In this document: positions 14,572 through 27,000 of the stretch, in pieces
How positions within the stretch are numbered: position 1 is the first letter of the stretch
Layout: each line of letters begins with the position of its first letter
Origin: Chamaecyparis obtusa
Taxonomy: Eukaryota > Streptophyta > Pinopsida > Cupressales > Cupressaceae
Reading direction: 5' to 3'
NCBI GenBank assembly: GCA_027943335.1
Contig: BSBK01001113.1
Span: forward strand, 334,001 to 398,000
DNA: 64,000 nucleotides
Notes under the pieces: model-generated
Seen by the model: only the letters and a program-made list of their open reading frames with translations
The model's database searches: none
What the model was told of the DNA's origin: nothing
Program-made: the position numbers and the translations under genes

Positions 14572-14795
14572 CTACTTTCCTTCCTCCTTCCTAGCATTCA
14601 CAACAACAACCGCCCTAGCCCCCATAGGGCATTCAATACCAAATGCATGGTATATTGTGGCCTTTGAAATCTCCTCCACATTCTTGTAATCATTCTCCAT
14701 CCACTCCTCACCATCTTCCGAAAGAACCATCATGCCAACACCCCTATCATTCACCTTAGCCTCTTCCAAAAATATTCTAAGACCCCTTCCTCTTG
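14572..14795 (-). CDS. Possible last exon of an unrecognised gene
   Basis: After an acceptor-like atatatgcaag the minus strand reads GRGLRIFLEEAKVNDRGVGM, then an acidic stretch, then HAFGIECPMGARAVVVVNAR and ends KEEGK-stop at 14572. About 72 residues are open, with low stop density and relatively high G+C against AT-rich flanks. Ending in a basic-acidic tail suggests a genuine C-terminus. I do not recognise the family, and no upstream exon is visible. Confidence 0.3.
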
Positions 14796-15537
14796 CATAT
14801 ATTTAATAAAACAAGTCTCTTAAATGTTTAAATAGCATTAATATTGACATAAATTGCAGAATCATACAATTTTAATGATAACACTTACCAATTGGTATTT
14901 TCCAATTTTTCTATTGACCTTCTTATGGAAAACTACTTTGATAATTTTCTTAAAAGAAATTTTTTTAAATATTGTGAACAACATTGAACCCTAATTATCA
15001 ACCTAATCCTTTATTTCAGCAATAGACTTTCAATCTCAAAAATAGAAGAAAACCTAATGTCTAGATGCGAAGATATATCCCTTTACTTTTAAAATAGCTA
15101 TGCTACTGCAATCCAAGCAGGCTTCTGGTGAATTGGTCTTCTAACTAAGTTTTTTGCCTTTGTAGAAACCTAATTGCCAATTTCCATTATGGATGACCTT
15201 AGTTTTGCAACTTTGTTTTTCTCTGTATTGATGATTATTTTTTGCCTTGGTTCTCTTCTCCTCCACCTATATAAGGCCTTGGAATCACAGACACCTTAAT
15301 TAAGATTATTTGTATGAATTCTTTTTTAAATATCTTTAAATTTAGATTTATATAGATATATAAGATTTTGAAGGATGATAATGTAAAATTTAGGGTTTAA
15401 ATTTAGATATTTAATTAATGTTAGAGTTTAGGATTGCAAATTTGAAGATTAATCTTATATAAAAATTAAGTCAGATTTTGTAAGAAAAAAGTTCTTTTTC
15501 AATTTTAATGATCAATTTTATCTATTATAATAAAAAA
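14796..15537. other. AT-rich stretch, nothing recognised
   Basis: No open frame of note, element end or RNA gene seen. Confidence 0.5.
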
Positions 15538-16471
15538 CTGTGGATCATTTACTTTTGAATTGCTCATTTTCTTCCCAATGCTGGGCCTTTATATTGAAAA
15601 AATTGAATTATTGTACACCATTGCAAGAGAATATCTAGGATCTCTTTCAATCATGGCCAGTCCTTTATCTAGACTTGCTATTTGTAAATATTTGGAAATG
15701 TGCACCAGCATTAATAGTTTGGGCTATTTGGTGGGAAAGAAACAAGCACATATTCAGGAAAGAGGCATCACAACTCAACAATGTGCTAGAAGGTATTGAA
15801 AGATCTATTTTAGAAGTAACAAATGCAAGTACTAGAAATTGCAAATTCAATCCTATTGTTACTTCATGGGATACTAAGGTCATGCAGGAATGGAAGCTAC
15901 TAGTCATCCCATATGGTTGGCAAAGACAAAATATTTCATCCTCACCAATTTCCAGATTAGATGTTCATTGGAGGCCACCCAATGAGGGATTTTTCAAATT
16001 GAATTTTGATGGTGCCTCAAGATGAAATCCTAGAATCTCAGGGTTGGGGGCTTGTATTAGAGATGTTAAAGGTAATGTAGTAGCACTTGTCACATCTCCT
16101 CTGGCTGTTGGCACTAATAACTTATCAGAAGCCCAAGCTCTACTTGCAAGGTTAATTCTAGCTAAACAGGGCAATTATTGTGATCTACACATGGAAGGTG
16201 ACTCTTCAGTCATTATAAATGCCTGCATTAACAGAAAATCATGCTCATGGAATTTAAAATATATTTTATTGCAAATATGGAGACTTTTAGATAGCTTTCA
16301 AGAGATATGCATAACACATACGCTGAGGGAAGGCAATCAGGTGGTAGACTATTTATCTAACTTGGGATGTAATGGTTTAGAAGTAACCTCAGTAAATATA
16401 ACAATGATGATTAATGAAAGAGAAGAGCTAATAAGATTAATTCAAGTGGACAAGGACGGATGTAAACATTA
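15538..16471 (+). pseudogene. LINE ORF2 C-terminus: zinc-binding region and RNase H domain
   Basis: The frame reads DHLLLNCSFSSQCW, then ALIVWAIWWERNKHIFRKEA (the W-x-x-W-x-x-R-N block at the end of plant LINE reverse transcriptases), then an RNase H domain: FFKLNFDGASR, LGACIRDVKGNVVALVTSPL, SEAQALLARLILAK, HMEGDSSVIINACI and THTLREGNQVVDYLSNLG. Candidate acidic catalytic residues are D of NFDGA, E of SEAQA and D of EGDSS. Stops occur after QENI and after DGASR (TGA where Gly is usual). It lacks the endonuclease and polymerase parts, so it cannot act alone. Confidence 0.85.
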
Positions 16472-16797
16472 AGTCATTAATAGGATTTGGATCAGATGGC
16501 TCTTAAATATGGGACTTTGCAGTTTAATCATTACATAGCCTAGTCCGATGTCACTAGCATGAGAGCAATATTTTGCCGTTAAGATGTAGGATTGGAAGTA
16601 CACATTGTTGCCAATCTTCAGCTCACTTGGGCAGTAATGTTCACATGATTTCCCAGGTGTGAGCGCAAAGGAGTTCTGCAATATCATTGTGGGTAGGCAC
16701 GGAAAGGGTTCAACATATCTATTCATAATTAATAAGCATCAATAGTACATTTACAGCTTATAAAACATGGGTTTATCATACACTTCTTTCTCACAAG

Positions 16798-17694
16798 TTG
16801 AAAATGATGAAGATATTGGATGTCTCTGGGGTGTGTGATGGCTACCATAGGCAACACAGGGGGATTATGCCGAAGAATTATCGCATCTGTATCTTGCCAA
16901 GTATAGAGGAAAATGTGTTGCCAGTTCCAGTGGTCAACTCTATTCTTGATGGCATGTTCACTATTCACTCTCCCACAATTCGACGGGCTATTAAGCAGGT
17001 TATTGGGGAAGAACATTTGGTTTCCTCAGCAACGCAAGTCTTGTATCCTTCAAATTTAGTATCCATCTTCCTTTCTAATGCCATGGACATTTTGCAGTCA
17101 CCACAACTCCTTCAGTCGTTGGCTTCCAAGGTTATTCGGTGAGTGTTTATTGTACATAATAAACTCATCAAGGAAATGCAAGCATACGACCTTTGGCAGG
17201 GTTCGGCTGTAGAGGGGGGCCTATTTTCCCATGCTCAGTTGCTTCAAAAGCATGAAGTTTTAGTGACATTTGAGTCACCAAGGAAGGCAATGGAAGTGCG
17301 CAGCTCGTCGCCCATGAAAGCAGTGCTCCAGGTTACAGCTCAAGCATTGGGTTATCATCTTGAGGAGAGAGTGAAAAAACAAGGATTTGCGATATTGGAC
17401 CTAATGCGGTTTTCTAATTTACCTCAAATTCAGCTGCCTTCACTGGATTCCATTAACAATGAGGCCAGCTGGAATTTAGGGGTGCCCTCTTCCTCAGTTA
17501 TCAAGATGGGTTCTGGGTGGTCTCCCTAAAGACCAGTGGCTGTCTCTATTGGGTGGGGTTCGGAGGAGCCTTCTAGAGGTATTCGAGAGCAGGGTGAAAT
17601 GGCTATAGCACTAAAGGAAAATTGGACAGTGGATGATCCTTCGTTGTGTGCTAGTTCCCAAGGTGGTGTCGACATGGAAGAGTAATGAGCGAGG
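16798..17694 (+). pseudogene. Unrecognised frame downstream of the LINE RNase H domain
   Basis: One frame from about 16798 to 17694 is interrupted only by a TGA after ASKVIR (17140) and a TAA after GSGWSP (17527). It encodes about 295 residues, with segments such as MPKNYRICILPSIEENVLPV, SPTIRRAIKQVIGEEHLVSS and EERVKKQGFAILDLMRF. I recognise no domain. It could be a 3' open frame carried by the LINE or a host gene fragment in which the LINE is embedded. An open frame on the opposite strand (16469-16726) is equally unrecognised and is not called. Confidence 0.4.
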
Positions 17695-17995
17695 AGGCGT
17701 TTTGGAGTATATTTAGTGAAAATTTTGTAATTTTGAACATCCTAGCATATCTTTATGGGGTAGAACATTGTAATTGGGTTTAGAGGTGTGGGTAGGGTAT
17801 ATAGGATGTGTAATCACGATCAATTCAAAATGCCAAAGTGATGATTATATATCATTCTATGATGTAATATATGTATAGGGCTACGATCTCGGGGTTTCTT
17901 GCTGGTTCTTCCACAGGGGAGCCCTTTGAATCAGATTATAGATATAAAATAAAATATATGGTGGCTTGTCCGCTTTTGATTATAAAAAAATAAAA

Positions 17996-19229
17996 AAATA
18001 TTTATATCCGGAAAGTTAATAATTTTTATTTTCAATTTCAATGCTTACTTTTACATAATTACTTATTTAAGTTAAATATAATTTAACTTTTTTTAAACAT
18101 ATAATTAACTTTAATAACTTTTATGACTATTTAAAATGATCAAGGACAAAACTCATTAATCATGAAATTTTCAAGGTTCCATTGACATTTTTAGGGCCAA
18201 TATGAAATTGCCAAATAAAACGAGGTTGACTAGAAGTTGTGATTAGTTCTCTATAGAGTGGGATCAAATAATGCCCATCTGAGCAACTGTGGGCCATTCA
18301 AAGCTAAAAAATTTAATAACTAAATGGAAGTAAATCCATATATATGATAAATAGACAAAAATCTTTCATAGTTTGTGTTTGTAATCAATTAGATAAGATA
18401 TTTTTAGATTTACTTATTTATCTTATCAATGAGACTAGTGACTATGTTAGTATTAAATTTTTCTATGATCAATTTAATAACTAACTATATTACCATATAG
18501 TATGTTGTCAATTGCTCTATTGCACATTTATTTCATAATATTTCAAATTTTTTTTTCCAAATTATACTTCACTAAAATCATTATAAATGCAGTAGCAACA
18601 ATTAATACTAACATTCATAAGATGAAATAAATACAAAGAACGTCAAAATAATAATATTATTAGAAGAACGGAAAATAATTGAATTATGCAAAACTAAGAA
18701 ATATATAGAAATAAAAAAAATAAAAATATATATATAAATAAATAAATAAAAATTAAAAAAAATCTAACTTCATATTAAATTATATTATTTATCACATATT
18801 AAATCTACTTAAAAATTCAATTAACACATGCTATTAAATTTTGCAAAAACACTTTTATATTTTGAAGCAATTCTAATAGCCTTGCGAAATTGGCCTATTA
18901 CTTAAACGACTAAATTAAAAAATTATTGTAAAAAATTACTAGCCAAATTATCACTCGAAAGCTCTTCACACAGACCTTTAGTATAGGAGATTTGTTTGTG
19001 TTTCCAAAGGGACTCATCCATTACCAAATGAATACGGATTATGCTACTTTATATTTTACTTGTAATTGTATATTTTGTTTTTATTAAAAAATCAATTGAT
19101 TTTGAATATAGTAATTTTTAGAATATTTTTAATATGATTTTTAGAATAGTTTATAGTATCAATTTTGAAAACTTGACATAATTTTTAAAATGGTCTTAAA
19201 TAGTTTTTTATATGATTTTTGAAAGGGAT
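17996..19229. other. AT-rich stretch, nothing recognised
   Basis: Very AT-rich with poly-A and poly-T runs. No gene, RNA or element terminus identified. Confidence 0.5.
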
Positions 19230-20516
19230 TTAAAAGCGAGAAATAAATAGAAGATATTTAATGTAATTGACAAATACGCAAACACCAAATTTATCTTGGT
19301 TCACCATAAATAGTGGCTACGTCCAGACTGCAAAGTATTGTATTGATTCAGAAAGATTAATTACAAATGAGGAGAAGCAAAAACTGAAAAGGCTCCAGGA
19401 TTACACATGAAATGAGGAGTCTTCGAATGAAGAGTCATAATAAAAGAGATAATAAAAAGATTATGATTGTTGGCCTTCATTCCTCAACAAACTCCCACCT
19501 AAAGGACAACCATGCTGCAACTGATCACCCAATACCCTATTGAAGTGCTAACTTATCTTTGATTCACAAGGCCAAGAGAAGTCCTTGCACAATCGAACTT
19601 CTCTTTGGTGACAACCTTGGTGAATATATCTGCCAGATTGATCTTAGTATCAATCTTGACAAATTCTAGCTTTCCTTATTCAACTACATGATGAACAAAG
19701 TGAGCATGTGCATCAACATGCTTAGAGTGACGTTGTGAAGAGTGATTATGAGCCATGAAGATAGCACTGCGGTTGTCACAAAATAGTTTATACTCATTTT
19801 GACACACTTTCAAGTCACCAAGCAATCGTTGAAGCCAAATCATTTCCCTTGCACGTTCGAAAAGAACCAAGTATTCAGCCTCAGCTAAAGAAAGAGCAAT
19901 GCAATGCTGCAACCTTGAAGCCCAACTGATGGTAGCTCCAAAAAATGTGAAGGTATATCCAGTGGTAGACCTTCATTTATCCAAGTCTTGGGCATGATTA
20001 GAATCAGTGTAACCTTGTAGCTGAACCTTATTTCCTCCAAAGCATAATGCATAATTTAAAGTTCCTTTTAGATAGCTTAGTATTCACTTAACAACTTCCC
20101 AATGAGCCTTCCTGGGATTTCTCATGATTCTGCTCACAACTCCCATCGCATGAGCAATGTCAGGGTGAGTAGATACCATCGTATACATAATGCTTCCAAC
20201 TACATATTTATAAGGAATTTTCTCCATGAAGTCCTTTTATTCTTGTCTTTTTGGACACAATTTAGAACTTAAACAAAAGTGGCCAACAAGATGAAGGGGA
20301 GCAACTTTAGCATCAGCCATGCCAAACCTCTCAACAACTTTATCAATGTATTATTTTTGAGATAATGTAATTTCCTTCTTCTTCCTGTCTCTTGTGATCG
20401 TCATGCCAAGAATCTTCTTAGATGCCCCTAAGTCCTTCATGTCAAACTTTCTTGCCAATTTATCCTTTAACTCATTAACTATTCTTTTGTTTGTGCCAGC
20501 CACTAACATGTAAAAG
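19230..20516 (-). mobile_element. Degraded Ty1/copia 3' portion: late RT, RNase H and LTR
   Basis: On the minus strand the frame opens with MLVAGTNKRIVNELKDKLAR just after the position of the YVDD motif, continues through KFDMKDLGASKKILGMTITR and HPDIAHAMGVVSRIMRNPRK, and ends in copia RNase H (SWASRLQHCIALSLAEAEYL, DNRSAIFMAHN, HSKHVDAHAHFV). Stops interrupt it at several points. A purine tract aggtgggagtt precedes TGTTGAGGAATGAAGGCC at 19489, the likely start of the 3' LTR, which contains GTGAACC-like sequence typical of copia LTRs. The LTR end near 19230 is approximate. The 5' part of the element is missing: it stops at about 20516, where a plus-strand copia fragment begins. Confidence 0.8.
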
Positions 20517-20518
20517 GC

Positions 20519-21099
20519 ACGAGGGAGCTGCTAGTGAAGGGATTGGCAGAGCTGTTAGTAAAGGAAACAACTAGTGTGAAGAGTCTAAAGATTTCTCACA
20601 CAACCAGCGTGAGGACTTTGCAGAACTTTCACCAAAGCCAAACAATAATTTCTTGGAGGATCATCTACATTGACAAAAAGCTTTGCTGAATTTAGGGACT
20701 AATAAATGGAATGAAACAAAGAGGCAAGGAATTAAACATTCAAGAGCTACAATTTCTGGCTCTCCATTTGAGGTAGTTCTGAATCAAACAGAAGGTATAG
20801 AACCTCAATTAAGAAGCTTAGCTAGAAAAAAGAAAATGCCATCTAAATACTCTAATTATGAGTTATTGTTCGCTGAAGAAGCAGAGCCTTCAATTCTTGT
20901 CTCAGAATTTTCAGAACCTTCCACGTTTAAAGCTACTCTCAAAGATGTTAACAGTGATAAATGGAAAACAAGGATGCATGAGGAGATAAATCTTCCAATT
21001 CAATCGATTAAGTCCCAAACATCTGGAGAATGGGAAAATGCCTTAGTCACGCATTCTCCTAAATTCTTGGCAGTTAGAAGTTTCATTCAGAGATCATGA
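20519..21099 (+). pseudogene. Ty1/copia integrase-RT linker fragment
   Basis: The frame shows RSLARKKKMPSKYSNYELLF, then acidic residues and SEPSTFKATLKDVNSDKWKT with RMHEEIN. This matches the linker before copia reverse transcriptase, where [FY]-x-E-A-x-x-x-x-x-x-x-W-x-x-A-M-x-x-E is usual. RT motifs are absent, and stops lie upstream at about 20572 and 20671. It is opposite in orientation to the copia debris at its left. Confidence 0.55.
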
Positions 21100-21353
21100 G
21101 AAAAGTGTATACTCACCCATTAAATGGTTTTTGTTGACCTATCAGATTTGGCTTTTCATGACTACTATTTGAAAAGTCAACAAACAATTGATGATAAAGA
21201 GAAGTTCGTTGGAGTCGCTAAATCTCCTAGTGAATAATAAAGATAAAGAGACAAAAAAAAACTATTACATTAGGATCTAATGGTAGTTGAAGGAGTCAGA
21301 ATGAAATCAGTACATGATAAATCTTATAGCGACAATGAAATAGACTATAGTTG

Positions 21354-22252
21354 TGATGCATGAGCATCCCAGGGTAGTTGGCTATCCTGCATGTTTGGGA
21401 TATTTGATGGAGTTTGGTGGACTTATTTTCATATGTAAGGGGTTTGGTAGAGTTGGTTAAACTTACTTGGGTCTTGAGTAATTGGTTATGATGTATTTAA
21501 TGGAACTTGGCATGGTCTTGGTTGCTCAACATGGCCTAGGAGGAGTTTGGTCTTGCTTAGAAATTTGGTTCCTATTACAGGTCGTATAAGTAATTTTCCA
21601 CAAAGAGTTGGAGGCTGCAAATTTCAAGGATCGAAGAGGGCCTATATTTCTACCTACGGTTCAAAGCATGAGTTCTAGTTCATTCAGAGCTAGGAGATAT
21701 CGTTATTTTCTGAAGACATCTATTTTGGACATTTAATTGTTGTTGTTGGCCGACTTGTGGCATTTAATTTATGTATTTGTATTTAATTTATATTCAGGGC
21801 TGACCTGTGGCTTAGATTGGTATAAGTAGAGGTTGTGGGGGAAGTCTTTGGGCATCATTCATCCATATTGGAGAAGAGGAAGAGGTAGAGGAGCGAGTTT
21901 TGAGAGGAGCTAGTGGCTGCGGCTTGGGAAACAAGGGGATTGCTTGGTGGGCTTGCGAGCACAAGTTTAGATCTTCCTTGGGGGTTCCTACCATTGGTGG
22001 ATCTGGGCTAGCTAGGGTTTGGTTTGGATCTTGTGAGATCTTGTGGAGTTTCTATTGTAATTGCATTGTATTTGGCCGTAACCCGGAAGGCCTTACAGTC
22101 GAGCATGTTGGATGAAAATATAATGATTCTATTATGAGTATTTGGCATTGTGTGGACCTAAATCTTTGTATTGTTATTATATTCTATTGTGTGGTTATTT
22201 GCTGGGGGCTAGGACATCTCCATTGGGGATTCTCCTACCTTGCACTGCATCA
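21354..22252 (+). mobile_element. Solo LTR of a gypsy element with 5-bp target duplication
   Basis: An 899-bp unit starts TGATGCATGAGCATCC, close to the start of the gypsy LTRs at 48209 (TGATGCAGGAGCATCC), and ends ACTGCATCA, like their CTTCATCA end. It is flanked by AGTTG on both sides (21349-21353 and 22253-22257). No internal domain is attached, so it is a recombination product (solo LTR). Elsewhere it differs from the 856-bp LTRs, so it belongs to a related family. Confidence 0.85.
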
Positions 22253-22257
22253 AGTTG

Positions 22258-22791
22258 CTAAGTCTCAACAAAAAAGTACATGAAAATGTGTACAAATTTT
22301 CTATGATAAAAAGAATACTCTATAGTCTCTCAATCTCCAGATAACAAAGATCGGGTAATGTCCATGAAATTTATAAAAATCTACACTATTATTTGAAAAT
22401 TTTAATAATTAACAAATATAAGTTTTAGACATTTTATATGAAGCTAATCAATGGAAAACTTGAAAAATAGCCCATAGAGAGAAACTTACCATTCATTTGC
22501 TTCTATGCATATAACAATATAGGCTACACAATCCAGAGATGGTAGAATGCAAAGTGAGGTAAGTTGTAAAATGAGAAGTAGCCATGTCATAACCCAAATT
22601 TTTACAATATTTGTCACCGTATTTTTCTAAAAGTCTTTTGTAAATAATACGTGACATCTCAACTTTAACATCCCGTAATTTGCTCCTAAAATGTAGAAAC
22701 TGTGAGAGTGGTCATTAATTCAGATATCTTCCACTTCTCGCATTGATTATGGACTTTAACCTCTTCTCTATTTTCCAGCCTCTCCGGTACA
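22258..22791. other. Non-coding stretch between two LTR insertions
   Basis: No gene or element end is seen apart from the target duplications at either side. Confidence 0.5.
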
Positions 22792-22796
22792 TCTTC

Positions 22797-23132
22797 TGTT
22801 AGGAAGATTAATATTGTCTAGAAGAATCTAGAGATTGGATTGTCTAGAGTCTTCAATAAGATCATTCCAGAATTTGGGTAGAACATTCTAAGATGTAGAA
22901 TATTCTAGAAAAGGAGTTTCCAGATTTTGTATGCCCTCTATAAATATGTACTATGTAGAAGCATACTGTGTATTGTTAGAAGGCATTTGAGAGCTCAGAA
23001 AGTTGTAGGCAAGCTGGATTAATATATTACTGTGTTTTTCATTTCATATCTCTCTTTTCTGCTCTGTTTCTTTTGCCCTATCTTAATACAGCTGTTATTA
23101 CTGGTTATTTTTATTTTGGGCCTGTTTTCACA
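22797..23132 (+). repeat. 5' LTR of copia element
   Basis: Starts TGTTAGGAAG and ends TTTTCACA. It contains a likely TATA (ctctataaatatg at about 22942) and short tctaga repeats. Its partner is at 27416. Confidence 0.95.
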
Positions 23133-23146
23133 TGGTATCAGAGCTA
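23133..23146 (+). promoter_or_regulatory. Primer binding site, initiator-Met tRNA
   Basis: TGGTATCAGAGCTA follows the 5' LTR with no spacer. It is the common plant primer site complementary to the 3' end of iMet tRNA. Just after it, three imperfect repeats of ttcagctagaagattgttg occupy 23149-23216. Confidence 0.9.
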
Positions 23147-23290
23147 GGTTCAGCTAGAAGATTGTTGAGAGGTTCAGCTAGAAGATTGTTGTGAGATTCA
23201 GCTAGAAATAGATTGTTGAAGTGATTTGTTTTAAAAGTTTCTATATTGCTGAAACAATATTTGCTTGAAGTTTCTTCTTGTGTGGCTAAC

Positions 23291-24053
23291 ATGGGCTCTA
23301 CAAATGAAGTATTACCAATCTTTGATGGAAGTGGTTTTGCAAATTGGAAGATTGCAGTCAAGAATGCTTTGAGAGAAAAGGCTTTATGGAGAATAGTGAA
23401 TAAGGAAACTGGAGAACCCCAAACTGATAGAGAAAAAGAGCTTTGGAAATGCAAGTTGGAGCAAGCTAGAGGTATTATTTCTCAATAGAAGATTTGTTGA
23501 TATTGATAATCCAATCGAGTTGTGGGAGAATTTGAAAATAGATTATAAAGATGCAGATGTTGCTAACATGTTTAGTATAGAAGAAAAACTGGTGAACTTA
23601 GATCCATCTGAGTTTGAAAAGATGACTGATTATTTCAATGAAGTTACTTTTTAAAATGCCCAGCTGAAGAAAATAGGTGCTGAATATGCAAAAAAAGATT
23701 TTCAGCTAATTGCAATGGTAGAAAGTAAGCTTCCCCAACCATACAAGGTATTTAAGGAATCAAGAAAAAGGGTTATTCAGCTAAATCCCAATACTCCACA
23801 ACAATCTTTTGATCAGTTTTGCAAGTCTGTTTTAGATGAAGAAGTTCAGCTTATTAAATAAGGATATATTAAGAAGAATCATGCTTATTCAGCTAAAAGT
23901 AAATTTTTTAGAAATGATGGAAAGAAGAATTGGAAAGGATATAATAAATTTCTGAATAATGAAGGTTCTAACCATTTTTTTAGAAATGATGGTGCAGAGA
24001 AACAAGATGGAAGAAAACCCATTATTTGCAGGTATTGTGGTGGTGAAAATCAC
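23291..24053 (+). pseudogene. Copia gag, broken by a frameshift and stops
   Basis: It starts at ATG 23291 with MGSTNEVLPIFDGSGFANWK, the usual copia Gag opening. The first frame ends at TAG 23486; a one-base shift then continues with RFVDIDNPIELWENLKIDYK, with further stops after NEVTF (about 23653) and after VQLIK (23859). A CCHC zinc knuckle, CRYCGGENHMEKFC, lies at the end and is read in the same frame as pol. Gag would form the particle; here it cannot be made in full. Confidence 0.9.
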
Positions 24054-27000
24054 ATGGAGAAATTCTGTTTGAAAAAGAAGGACAATGAAAGGCATCAATA
24101 CAAGCCCAAGCAAGAAAAGTTTAAGGATGGAAAGAAGGATAGGTACAGCTTTGTAGCCATCTCCAGAAAAAGGGAAGATAAAACAGGTAAGGAGGTAAGT
24201 GTTACACCTGAAGTTAAATCTAATGTTAAAGGGGGGTACTTTGCTTCAGATTCTATTAAAGAATGGATTTTAGATTCAGGTGCATCATATCACATGACTG
24301 GAGATAGATCTTTGCTTACTGATTTTTATGAAGGAAAGAATTCAGATCAAGAAATTACTATTGGCAATAAAATGAAACTTTCAATTTTAGGTACAGGAAC
24401 AGTTAATGTAACAAATGGGTCTTTGAAAAATGTTTTATTGGTTGAAGGATTAGGGGTGAATCTAATTTTAGTATACAAAATAGTTCAAGCTGGATATGAG
24501 TTTGTTGTTACTATTGATCAAGTTACTGTTAGAGATAGAAAAGACCCAAACAATATAATTTCCATTAGTAGAGTTGATCATGAAGAGAGTCTTTTTAAAT
24601 TTGTGGGATTTGCTGATGAAGAATTTAAATACTCTCATTCTTATATTGCTCAAGCTGATTATATGTCGAAACTTTGGCATGCTAGACTTGGACATATAAA
24701 TTATAGGAAATTGCAAGATATGGTTAGAATGGATATGGTTAGAGGGTTAACAAAAATCTCACCATCTGAAGGAGTTTGTGAAGGATGTGTGCTAGGAAAA
24801 CATCATCGAGATCCTTTTGATTCAGGTAAAGCATGGAGAGCTAATCATCCATTACAACTCAATCATAGTGATTTATGTGAACTAGGCTATCCCTCACTTT
24901 CAGGTGCTAGGTATCTCCTCACTTTTATTGATGATTATAGTAGGAGAGTATGGGTTTATTTTATTGAAAGAAAGAGTGAGGTACTTGAAGTTTTTAAAAA
25001 ATTTAAGGCCTTAGTTGAGAATCAATGTGGGAAAAGAATTAAATGTTTAAGAACCGATAATGGGGGTGAGTATTGTAACTATGCATTTGAGTCATTTTGT
25101 GATGCCTGTGGAATTAAAGTGCAAAGAATAGTGCCTTATAGTCCTCAACAAAATGGGGTGGTTGAACGAATGAATAGAACTCTTCTGGAAATGGCTCGTT
25201 GTATGTTGCATTTTAAAAGCTTACATAATAAATTTTGGGGTTTGGTTGTTTCTTGTGCTGCATATATTGTAAATAGAATTCCCACTAAAGCCCTCACAAA
25301 TATCACGCCTGAAGAAGCTTGGAGTGGTAGAAAGCCTCACATTGGTTATTTAAAGGTATTTGGGTGTATTGCTTGGACACATATCCCCGATGAAAAGAGG
25401 AAAAAGTTAGAACCAAAGAGTCACAAGTGTTTGTTTATGGGTTATAGTGAAGAATCAAAGGCTTATAGGTTATATGATTTGACAACAAAAAAGGTATTTG
25501 TAAGTAGAGATGTAAAGTTTGATGAGCATTCACAACTTCCAACCACTTCCTCTTACTCTACAACAACAAATGCTTCTCCTATTCTAGAAAGAAGTGAAGA
25601 CCATATTGATGAGGATGAGGTATGCATTGCTAACACCAATGAAACTACTAATGCTTTTGATCAGCCATTATCTGCAGGTAGTGATGATGAAGAAGATATT
25701 TCTCCAGCTAGACAAAAGATAAGAAGTGTTGAAGAAATCTATAGACAAGGCTCAAAGATCCAAGGAATGAATGGTTGTGCTCTCATGGCCAAAGCATTAC
25801 AAATAAATGATCCAAAATCATATGAAGAAGCTAGAGGGAAGAAAGAATGGGAGCAAGCCATGAAAGAAGAATATAATGCATTAATGGATAATAAAACTTG
25901 GGAACTGGTACCTCAACCCCAAGGTAAGAATATTATTGGTTGCAAGTGGGTTTACAAGACAAAATTTAGATCAAATGGTGATATAGAAAAATTCAAGGCT
26001 AGATTGGTTGCTAAAGGATTTAATCAAAAAGAGGGTGTTGATTATGAAGAAACATTTGCTCCTGTCATTAAAATGAATACAATTAGAGTTATTTTATCTT
26101 TGGCTGCAAGTCTTGGGTGGCATATTCATCAAATGGATGTAAAAAATGCTTTCTTAAATGGAGATTTATATGAAGAAATCTATATGGATCAACCTCCAGG
26201 TTTTATAGATCAGCAACATCCTAATCATGTTTGCAGATTGAAGAAGTCACTCTATGGACTTAAGCAAGCACCAAGAGCATGGAATGAGAAGATTGACAAG
26301 TATTTCCAGCTTCATGAGTTTAAAAAATGTAAATCAGATCCAAATCTTTATGTGAAGAAAGTGAACAATAACATCCTCATTGTTGCAGTTTATGTAGATG
26401 ATTTACTCATAGATGGACCAAATATTGGTTTAATTAATGATTTGAAATCAAATCTCAAAGAGGCATTCTATATGAGTGATTTGGGTGAACTAACTTATTT
26501 TCTTGGCTTGCAAATTAGTAGACTTCATGATGGGTTGTTCATCTCTCAAACAAAATATTCTTTGGATCTTTTAGAGAAATTTAAAATGATTGATTGCAAG
26601 CCAGCCCCTACTCCTTTCCAATCTGGAGTCAAGCTTACTAAGGAATGCACCTCCAAGAAAGTAGATCCTACTCTATATAGACAACTTGTTGGTAGCTTGG
26701 TTTATCTAACTCATTCTATACCAGACCTTTGTTTTGCCGTAAATATGGTATCTCGATTTATGAAAGAACCCAAAGAAAGTCATTGGTTAGCTGCCAAGAG
26801 GATTTTGCAATATGTTCGTGGAACAATGTACTATGGCATATATTACAGTTGCAAGTCCCCAATTTCTTTGCTTGGCTTTACAGATTCAGACTGGGGTGGT
26901 GATATTGATGATAGAAAATCTACTGGAGGCTATGTTTTTCAGCTTGGATCAAATCCAATTACCTGGAGCAGCAAAAAACAAGCAACTACATCACTATCTT

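Larger units (their letters stand above)
15538..17995 (+). mobile_element. 5'-truncated L1-type LINE, including an unusual 3' segment
   Basis: Homology starts abruptly at VDHLLLNCSFSSQCW, the zinc-binding region at the end of plant LINE ORF2, and passes into an RNase H domain ending at 16471. Abrupt 5' truncation is the usual LINE insertion product. Downstream, 17700-17960 looks like LINE 3' UTR, and an A-rich run (ttataaaaaaataaaaaaat) at about 17981-18001 may be the tail. If so, the element has about 1.5 kb after RNase H, longer than the short 3' UTRs I expect. The 3' limit is inferred, and no convincing target duplication was found. Confidence 0.55.

Noticed and set aside
16469..16726. 85-residue minus-strand frame with several cysteines
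   Set aside because: It looks somewhat protein-like, but there is no recognised family and no linked exon; too weak to call.
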